A stretch of 64,000 nucleotides of DNA from Voacanga thouarsii (Eukaryota; Streptophyta; Magnoliopsida; Gentianales; Apocynaceae). Positions 55,796 to 64,000 of the stretch are shown one piece after another (within the stretch, counting starts at the first letter, position 1; every line of letters begins with the position of its first letter). The stretch is from contig JANUWF010003378.1 of the NCBI GenBank assembly GCA_026120185.1, forward strand, positions 1,116,001 to 1,180,000. Reading direction: 5' to 3'. The translations under genes were made by a program, and so were the position numbers. Below the pieces are notes generated by a model. The model worked only from the letters and a program-made list of their open reading frames with translations. It had not been told where the DNA came from and did not search any database.

Positions 55796-56812
55796 TGATT
55801 GAAAATCATATGCATATTTTATATACCATTTAGAATTCATTATAAATTACTACTTATCTCCATATTTTCTCCTTATTTGATATAGGTTACAATGATTTGA
55901 GGTTAAAAATGGAAGTAAGAAGAAAAATGACTTAAAAAGATTCATATTGAGCTAACATAGCATCGTCGGGCTGGTGGTGCACGCCTCATGTCTTGTCTTG
56001 CAGATCAGAATCAAACCTCTAGTACTTAACGATATTATGTATCTCATTCTTCACCCCACCGTGTAATGGTATTATAGGCCGTGCTGATGATATTCCACCA
56101 ACTCGGTATTAAATATCTAAGAGTCGATGGTGTCGTGCATATTAAAGTAGATGTAGTCGTGCATGATTACTTCTCAGGGTATAAGTCAATTATCATGACA
56201 TCGTTTGAAGTTAAAATAAGTAAAGGAAAGCATGCATGGTAGATAGGATTATTGGGTCATCTAGACATAAGGATTTGGCATCTTTTGGGCTTTAGATTTG
56301 GGGATATTTGATTTTAATGCTATCTAGGTTTGATTTGCATGATAGAGTGAATGCAATGATAGAAAATTCATTACTTAAGAGAGAGTAGGCTTTGTAATTT
56401 GGAGGATCCTTAGCCAATACTTGGATTTTGATTCAATTAATTGAGTAATATTTGATGTATGGATTTATTTGGGAGAATTCACTTTAATTACATGGTCAAT
56501 GTCCTTTTATTAATTATATCTTATTCCTGTGATCTTCTAGTCTTGATCTTGTGAGTGAGTTGATGTATTTTTGTTGTGCTTATTGATAAATAGTTAGTAG
56601 ATTTATACTTTATTTCTCTATTTTGGTTGATTTGAAACAAGGATGGAAGTAAGGGTAGTTGAGATGGATCCTTGAGGTTCTTTGATACTTACCAATGTAA
56701 TACTATACAAAATGATAGGTATACTTGTCCAGAATTGTGTGCTTTATGGTTAAATTGGTATTTTAAAATTAAAACTTGGTTAAACTTTGGATAAGTTTCT
56801 TTACATTACACC
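55796..56812 (+). mobile_element. 3' LTR of the Athila-like element
   Basis: Begins TGATTGAAAATCATATGC after the purine tract. It includes a GC-richer block at 55965-56150, then TCCTTGAGGTTCTTTGATAC and TATACTTGTCC near its end. The end is placed at TTACATTACACCA by analogy (CA terminus) and is uncertain. It is different in sequence from the TGATAGGG family, so this is a separate Athila lineage. Confidence 0.6.
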
Positions 56813-56942
56813 AAAAGCATACCAAAATGCTCAAACAATAAGTAGAATAATTGGTTTCTTAGCCATTGTTACCTCTATGATCTCTTTTTTTTTTTTTTTT
56901 TGTAAAGAAATTCATTCATTTCCTCCAATTTCCTTACGATCT

Positions 56943-58386
56943 AATATGTAGATTTGTAGGTGTAAAAATCATTCAATTCTAAGTCCCATCCCCATTAAGT
57001 TTTAATTAAAGCTTTAACCTCAAAAACACATATAGAGAGCACACATATAGAGAGCAAGTATACTCATCAAACAGTATAGCATATGGAATTAACGAGTCTC
57101 GATCCTCAAGAAACAACTACTATTAATCACTTTTCATCCTTTATTTAACCTACCAACTAGAATGATTGAAAAAAAACAAAAGCAAAAGCAAAAGCAAAAG
57201 CAAAATAAAATATCTGAAGTGTAGAAGAAAAGACGTGTCAGTAGATGCAAATTCTTGAAAACATAACAATGATTAATTAACAATTATTACAATTAATCAC
57301 CATCCTGGCACAGTCAAAGAATAACGTAAACTCCATTTCTTTTTCAATTCATGGACTCACTACTTTATATCCAAATTAGTAGATATATTTTATCTCACCA
57401 ACCTACTAAATGATGCATTATAACCAATCCTTAACAAATATCCCTATCTTCTAGGTGATATAAAAGTATGAAAATGGTTAATAACCCTATATTGTGGGCG
57501 CAATCAACTAATCTTTGATTACTCATGTTCTTCGATCTTAACATTCTTGTTCAAGTCAATCAAAAATAACGGATATGAAATTAACTAGATCGAACCCACT
57601 CTTAACCTCTTTTCAAGTTAATTAAAAGAAAGCAACAGCTAATCAATTCATCAATAAAAACCAATAATCAAATACCAAAAATAGCAATCAATTGATCAAA
57701 TCACCAGAATCAACTCAAAATCATGAATCCAAAAATATCCTTTAAATACAATTAAAATATTGATTTCATCATTATTTAAGAAAAGAAAACAAAGTAAAGA
57801 GATAGGAACTTGTAGACAAGCCGTTCTACTCCCAATGAAAACTCCTCATAAGCAATGCTTCTTGGCTAATGAATTCTTCCTTGAACAATTAATCTTTAAT
57901 GCAACACTTTGAATTTAGGTGTCTTCCTTATTTTTTCTTGCTTAAATAGATGTTTATGATTGCTAAAAATCATTCCAAGTCCTTTCCTGTACAGAATTCA
58001 AATTCCAAATGATCTGCCAGACAATTTCCAAATTTTGACATAACAAGGATTCTTCTCCACCTCCAACCAATGAATTGCCGGTGCCGATTCACCTTCCAGC
58101 TCAGCTCTGTTTCCCGACCGGTTTTGCCTGTTTTCCTCTATTTTTCCAAAGTTAAGCTAGGGCCAGCTTATTTTTGCTGGCACCAAGTCACGCCCGGAAT
58201 GTGACTTTTTAGCTTCAAACTCTACAATTTTTGCATAAAATCCATGAAAAATCCTCCTACAACTAGATAAAAGCTTCATATAGCATAACATCTTAAAATA
58301 AAGACATTATAGAACCATTATGCACAAAAATTGCTCAAATCCATCTCAAATTACTAAGAAAATATAGGTATATTTTAGCCCTATCA
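56943..58386 (-). mobile_element. 3' LTR of the minus-strand Athila-related element
   Basis: On the minus strand it starts TGATAGGGCTAAAATATACC (58386) and ends near TACACCTACAAATCTACATA (56943). It shares the TTCTTGAGGATCGAGACTCG block with the other two LTRs of this family. The bases before its start (AGTATAGAGGAATG) would be the polypurine tract. No primer site follows its end, which supports the 3' LTR call. An (AAAAGC)n microsatellite lies at 57174-57205. Confidence 0.8.
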
Positions 58387-58653
58387 CATTCCTCTATACT
58401 TGAGACTTTGCTTGTCGTAAAGCAAACGAGACATTAATCAACCACAAACAACCTTTAAATAAAAAATCAAATCAAATTCTCATGCCTTCCATAACAAAGA
58501 GATTAGCCATCTTCAAATTCCCATTCAACACTCGTCTAACTAAACTAAATTCTTGTAAACTCCCTTATTTAGCTAAATATAACCAAGACCCTTGAAGTCA
58601 AGTTAAACAAGTTCATACTCATTCATTAATAGCATCCCTTCTTGTAATCATAG

Positions 58654-58715
<62 letters not shown>

Positions 58716-60040
58716 AGTGATATATGACAAAGCCATCAAACCAACTCATGCTCATGACTTTAAACTTTTCAAGATCAATTTAGGGTAATATTCACTTAAT
58801 TTTTCTTCCACTAAATATAGGAAATTTAGCCTCAAGTGAGTAGATTTCTCTTTGCTCACTGTATTGGCTCCCTTTCAAAGCAATTCTTTTTTCTAATGCT
58901 CAACTTTTTTTTTCTTTTCTTTTCTTCTTTTTTCACTTTTTTCATTTTTCAACAAATGTTTTTTTCGTCTAAAGATATATGTTTTGCTTTCCCAAACTTT
59001 TTTCTCTTTACTTTTTCCAGAATAGGCATATACATCATTTCTGACTCTCCTTTTTTCTCTTTTTTTTCCCTTCTCAACTTATTTTTTTAATATCCCTATT
59101 CACTCAAAACCATGACAAGTTTAGAAAATCATGAAACAAGACTTAGTTAATAACTCAACTTACATCCCACCACTTCATCCTTTTAACCATAAATCATAAG
59201 AAAAAGACAACTTTCAAGTTTCAACTACTAAAGAATAAACAAGATCAACTTGAATTCTCAAGACTTCCTTATATCACACTAAATAAACAAATTGACAATA
59301 CCTCAACTTAATCAAATAAATGCTCAACAAAACTCTTAATCAGCAAGAAGGTTAATGACATTATTATATTAGACAAAAACTCAACAATGCATCAATTTTC
59401 AACAAAATTTCAGCAATTTTTCTCAAGAGTCCTTAGCACAAATGTCAGCTCAAGAGATGCAAAAAAGTTTTCGCAAAAAATTTCTTTGAAAGGAGTAAAT
59501 ACCAATCCCTCCTCCACATTTTAGTTGGACATTGAATTCAATGGCCAAAAATATAACAAATGAGCATATCTAAGGGACATAAAAAAAAATAAAGGAGGAA
59601 AGAGGATAGGGAAATACTCTTCAAAGATCATTGATTCCACAATAGCTAACGTTAGATTCCATCAAGAAAAGTAATTGCTTTGACAATAGTGCTCCATATC
59701 CTAAAAAAAACAAAAGAAACCATAAAACAAGGAAAAGAAAGGTAACTAAAAGAAAATAAAAGCATTATAGAAACATCCTAAGTACTAAGAATGAGTAGTC
59801 ATGAAAAGCTAAAGTAAAAAGAAGTCATCAGAATCAATCATCTATCCTATCAACAGAACCAGCATCACCGTCCGTATCATCATTCTCATCTTTAGCAGGG
59901 TTAATCAGGCCTCCTCTAGTAGTTTCAGCATGGCCAGCTAGAGTGCCACCCAGCTATCTATAGTACTACTATAGCTACGTGGCCCACTACTACTCTTGTA
60001 TATCTTGTCTCCTATACATCTCAACCATGGAATCTCGAAG
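58387..60040 (-). other. 3' spacer of the minus-strand element with (AT)n and pyrimidine-rich tracts
   Basis: No coding content is recognised. It contains an AT dinucleotide run of about 60 bases (58656-58715) and a T/C-rich block on the plus strand at 58880-59095. A 254-base plus frame in the latter is Phe/Leu/Ser-rich and is not taken as a gene. Confidence 0.65.
58656..58715. repeat. (AT)n microsatellite
   Basis: Almost uninterrupted AT dinucleotides with one C. Confidence 0.9.
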
Positions 60041-61151
60041 CTGAAACAGTATGGAAGTCTGAGTCTCCATCCCCACTCTTAACTGCTCTAACTGGCCTCT
60101 CACCTTAGCCTCAAAATCAACATTAGGATATGATCTTGAGCTGCTCAGTGGGCTCTAGGTTGTGGTAGAGGAATCTCCTCAGGTAGGACCTCTACCATCC
60201 TAGGGTTCTTTACCTCAAATGGCCTCAACCATCTTTTCTTCCTCTTATGATACTTACATCCACAACATACCAAAGTATGCTCACTCACCACATCCCTATC
60301 AAAAGTACTCTCAATTATCTTCCCATCACAACTGACCCCAAAGGCTCGTAGAATAAGCATGATAATTAAAGGAAACACAAAGCTTTGGTAGAGAGCCTAG
60401 AATAGACCACACACTCATGGACTGGATAATCAAAGGAGTAAGAGGGATAAGTGCAGTACTAAGCATCCAAGAAAGGATGTACATATCAATAACCCTTGTC
60501 TCGTTAAACTTATTAGGCTTAGGTACTACATTGAAGGCAAAGATATAGACTATGGCTCTCAATTGGGCTTGGAGATCATTATTGGAAAAATAACTAAGGA
60601 AAGCAATAGTCTCCTCCTATACATTCCCAAGCCCTGATGGGTCTCTGCAAAGCTCCACTAAGGGTTTGAAACTATCCTCCAGTTGTGGTGGTCAATTGCA
60701 AGCCAAGGTCCCTTATTATTGACATTCAATATGGCTGTCAATCTAGACCTTCCAAACTCAATCACTTGCCCCTTAACCATCATGGAAATAGTCTCCAAGT
60801 CATTCTTTTTCTTCTCCTGCATATTGGTCTAAAACTTCTTAATAAGCGTTGGACAATACATACCCTGCAATCTAACGATAGGCTCCTAACTCATTCTCCT
60901 ATAAAGAGTTGTTACGAAATGGCTTAAAAGTTTTTTCTAATATAATCTTATTGGTGGCATGTTTCTGGTATCAACTGATAGGTAGGATCAACAAATTGTG
61001 TGGAGTGAGTAGGAAAAGGCTCAAAGGAAAGGGTAGCATAAGATGAAGAAGCTCTACTACTCGTGGTAGGCTGGCTAGTCTCCTTTTGTCTAAGTATTAT
61101 ATTTGGACGATCAAGAGTGATCAAAAAGTACTTACAAGGTTTAAAAAGCAA
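60040..61151 (-). pseudogene. 'Putative plant transposon protein'-like ORF of the minus element
   Basis: Minus-strand order: SQPTTSSRASSSYATLSFEPFPTHSTQF (61090-61010) and LIPETCHQ; a poorly readable middle; RAIVYIFAFNVVPKPNKFNETRVIDMYILSWML (60562-60460); LPFPLIIMLILRAFGVSCDGKI (60378-60310, after a shift); KWLRPFEV; and a Gln/Glu-rich end (DFEAKVRGQLEQLRVGMETQ, SILFQLRDSMVEMYRRQD at about 60110-60010), probably a coiled coil. This matches the general plan of the domain family annotated as 'putative plant transposon protein' (recalled as PF20167): Ser-rich start, VP-x-H/N-x-x-x-V-T/I-D-x-A-L-L-Y-type core, LPFPxLIxxL, charged C-terminus. Stops and shifts are present. Role unknown; its order after gag is the same as at 39597. 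Confidence 0.65.
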
Positions 61152-62340
61152 AGAAAACTCAACAATCTAACTCAACACCACAGCCCTCTATCCATTCTCA
61201 CAATTCACAAACCATAACAACACAATACACCTCAATTTTCAATCCACCAACACTAATCAACATACAACCACACAACCCAATCTAACAATAACCCCAACCT
61301 CCTTAATAAATCCACAATTTCCAAGACTAAATATAATATCAATTTGAATTCCAAATACAATTTGGTGCTTCAATTCCAATAATAGCAATAGACAACATGA
61401 GCAAGTGCAACAAGACATCAATATAGCTTCAAAACTCATATGTGGCATAAATATTATGGCATGATCAATAGGACTCCATAATAATTCTCAAGATTTTCAA
61501 AGCTCCTCTAATGCACATTACTTCTAGTATTAGGATCAATTCATGCTCACAATAACCATGGTAATACAATTATCAAGAATTCTTAACAAGGCCATAAAAC
61601 TATGAAAGCATAAATTACTCCCAAAGAAAAGATCAACGACTTACTAATAGCATAAAAACAATTCTAGAGCATCGTACAACAATCTCAAATCACTTCAACA
61701 ATCATAGCTATTTGAATTTCTGCTAGAAAATAAACCAAAAATACCAAGGAATTCAATACAAAGATTCAACCATGGAATTGAACAAAAACTCATACCATAA
61801 GGTTCTTCAATGCATGGGCAATCAATCTATGCAACTTCCTTGATGAGAAACTCACAACTTGTAGGCTAAATTTAAGCTGGATATTCAAGGGAAAATGTGG
61901 AATTTTTTAGAGATGTAATCAGTAAGAATTGAAAATTACACTAAAAATCAAGAATTTGAAAAAAAAAAAGTTTTTGGTAGTTGAAATTAAGCCGGCGATG
62001 GTTGGGTATGAAGAACTGGGAATGGGTTTGAGAAGGAAGAGAGAATTTTTTTTTTTTTTTTGGTATGAAAATAACAGCCATCCTAGATGTCTAGTATCAA
62101 ATAGTTAATATAAGCCGATGCCGATTGTGAGTGGTGCTAGTTCCGCTCTGAAAACTAAGTCGTTTTAAATTCAAAGAAAAATCGTTTGCTTTTTATGGCA
62201 CGAAATTTTTTTCTTCTCTTTTTTTTTTTTCCCTAAACATAAGTAAATAGGTAAAATAAATTAAAATAGAAGAAATTAGATGCATAGAACAAAAACAAAC
62301 CAAGCAAAAGTATATAGAATGAAAAGTGAGAACTAACAAA
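61152..62340 (-). other. Spacer between the second ORF and gag of the minus element
   Basis: AT-rich. At 62100-62160 a GC-richer patch (AGCCGATGCCGATTGTG) occupies the same relative place as 38460-38620 in the plus copy. Minus frames of 60-70 aa here show no family resemblance. Confidence 0.55.
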
Positions 62341-63651
62341 ACTAACATCACCCGAAACTAAAATTTTCAAATTGAAAAACACGAAAGGAAATTAAAGTCC
62401 TCTTTTCCCAGGATCTTGATCTCGCGGATTGGTTTCTGTGTTTCATGGTAAAGTTCCAATTTGTGGCTCTCCAAAGATTTTGGCTAATTGACCAACTTAG
62501 CTTTCCAAATTGTGTATCGAAGCTTCCAAATTTTTTTGTCACTGTGTCATTTCCCTGAAAGCATGATTTAGTTGAACTTACTATTTTATTTACTAATTCT
62601 TCCAGTGACGGCTTTGTTGGATTAGATGGAAGAGCATTATAGGGCAAGGAAGGTTAAGTCCACTAGGTTCCACTAAAGATTGAGGGGTTTTCCTATGTTG
62701 ATTTTGATGAGTCCAAGAAATGTTGGGTAATTTCTCTAATCCGGATTGCATTTGGCACTATAGGGATTATTACCATGTCTATTGTTCCATACAAAATAAA
62801 CTTGTTCCAATAAGGAATCTTAGGATGAGCTTATATTTTGACACCCATGGTTCGAGTGCCCTTCTCCACAAAAATTACAATATATATTAATCATTTGCCC
62901 TTGAAAAGAGGTCACAACCATTTGTTCCATCTTTTGTGTGAGCGCCTCAACTTTAGCTTCCAAGGTGGCTATGGCATCTACCTTATGAATACCTTAAATA
63001 CGAACCCTATACCTTAGATTTCTCTAAGAGTAATTGTTCATAACAATATTCTCAACCAACCCATATAATTTCGTCGAAGTCTTGGAACTTGTTATCTCTT
63101 CAGCCGATGCATTAATTAATTGTTTAGAAGCAAAATTCAACCCACTATGAAATATTTGTATTTTCATCCCTAACTAAAATATATGATGAGGATATTTTCT
63201 CAATATCTCCTTCCATATTTTTCAACATTTATATTAAGTTCTTTGCATTTAATTGTTTAAATGCGAAGATATCAGTTCTAAGTTTAGCTGTCCTAGTTGG
63301 GGAAAAATATTTAGCTAAGAAGTTCTCAACAAGAGCATTCTAAGTGGTGATGGATCCTACCAGTAAAAATTTTAACCAAGATTTGATTCTATCCCTAAGA
63401 GAAAAAGAAAAGAGTCTCAACTTTATCGGATACTTCGAAATACCATTCTTCTTAAAAGTCTCATAAATTTCTAGAAAACTAGCGAGATGGGCATTAGGGT
63501 CCACATTTGGTAAACCATCAAATTGTACCATTTGTTAAATCATTTGGAAAATTTAGGCTTAATATCAAAATTGTTTGCCTCAACCTTTGGCCTAGTAATA
63601 CTTCAATCCATACCTGAAATTGCAGGTTTAGCAAAGTCTCCCATGGTCCTC
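62341..63651 (-). pseudogene. Athila-type gag of the minus element
   Basis: Starts ATGGGAGACTTTGCTAAACC at 63647 (MGDFAKPAISGMD). Then KVEANNFDIKPKF, a shift, FDGLPNVDPNAHLASFLEIYETF (63531-63460), LRLFSFSLRDRIKSWLKF, a shift, LAKYFSPTRTAKL, TDIFAFKQLNAKNLI; a damaged middle that should hold the KCPHHG and Cys region (62870-62930); and the C-terminal NALPSNPTKPSLEELVNKIVSS. Same domain order and wording as 36843-38308, without the MITE. Stops and frameshifts throughout, so inactive. Confidence 0.8.
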
Positions 63652-64000
63652 CTATTGCCACCATTATCATTTCCACCATTTTGATTTACCTTCGTATTTA
63701 AAGATTAACTAGCACCTACAAATTGGTTTTTTATTTGGCTCAATTGGTCAACCCTTTGCTTATTTTTCCTTAGCAGTCTTGTTAACGTCTTTTCAATTTC
63801 GGGATTAATGTTTACAATGGTTTCTTTGGCTCAGCGAGTCATAAACCAAGGGTTAAATCCGAAAACAAAAGAAAAAGCATTAGTCATATTTTAGCTAGTA
63901 GTAGAAAAGAAATTACAATTAATACAAAATCTATAAAAAACAGCAAAGAATACAAATATCACAAGAATTAAATTATCACAAGATTATAAATATGGCACCT
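63652..64000 (-). other. 5' leader of the minus-strand element
   Basis: The minus strand contains TTGGTTTATGACTCG at 63850-63836, the counterpart of TTGGTTTATGACCCG at 36666 in the plus copy, so this is leader between primer site and gag. The 5' LTR must begin to the right of the window. Confidence 0.65.

Noticed and set aside
57174..57205. Regular short repeats as a CRISPR-like array
   Set aside because: It is an (AAAAGC)n microsatellite without spacers, in a plant LTR.
58836..59090. 84-aa Phe/Leu/Ser-rich plus frame
   Set aside because: Low-complexity T/C tract in the 3' spacer of the minus element; hydrophobic only because of base composition.

Overview
This is plant nuclear DNA, most likely from an AT-rich eudicot genome. 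It has no prokaryotic signals. It contains spliced genes with GT-AG introns, a receptor-like protein (RLP) of the EIX type, and a dense nest of plant transposable elements: Ty3/gypsy chromovirus and Athila-type elements, Ty1/copia, LINEs of RTE and L1 type, Helitron, CACTA and Stowaway-like MITEs. Only one gene looks intact and host-derived: the minus-strand LRR receptor-like protein at 14097-17335. I predict it as two exons (1044 aa), with a 104-bp intron just before the C-terminal LRR cap and transmembrane segment.

Layout. 1-5143: a Ty3/gypsy chromovirus pol remnant on the plus strand, split by a 3.8-kb solo LTR of what looks like the same family with perfect 5-bp target duplications. 5143-7430: an RTE-type LINE remnant (minus). 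7430-9020: diverged non-coding repeat units and two 306-bp Stowaway-like MITEs in opposite orientation. 10018-12995 and 18962-21992: two nearly identical 3-kb direct repeats that bracket the RLP gene and a Ty1/copia reverse-transcriptase relic. 21993-32714: a Helitron on the minus strand, truncated inside its helicase by the second direct repeat. Its gene can be read as at least six in-phase exons. A 4.4-kb intron of it carries an inverted fragment of a DUF2828 (vWA-like) host gene and tandemly diverged repeats. 32747-34290: patchwork of gene fragments, including a CYP703-like P450 piece. 35002-39915: a non-autonomous Athila-related element (LTR, decayed tRNA-Asp primer site, gag, then an ORF of the 'putative plant transposon protein' type, no pol). 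39915-41530: a CACTA piece with subterminal repeats and transposase remnant. 41545-50359: a second, internally deleted chromovirus whose 3' LTR was invaded by an L1 LINE with a 5' inversion, itself invaded by a solo LTR of the Athila-related family. 50362-56812: an Athila-like element with a degraded full pol. 56943-64000: another copy of the gag + 'plant transposon protein' element on the minus strand; its 5' LTR lies beyond the window.

How it fits together. The window is a heterochromatin-like transposon graveyard around one defence-receptor gene. The most informative observations are the corrected RLP gene model, the 3-kb direct repeats around it, the reconstructed Helitron gene with a trapped host-gene fragment in an intron, the two related pol-less elements, and nested insertions whose order can be read from target duplications. 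I did not find a convincing undescribed functional system. The closest candidates are the pol-less gag + ORF family and the intron-carrying Helitron. All family assignments are from recognised protein motifs read by eye; no database search was run.
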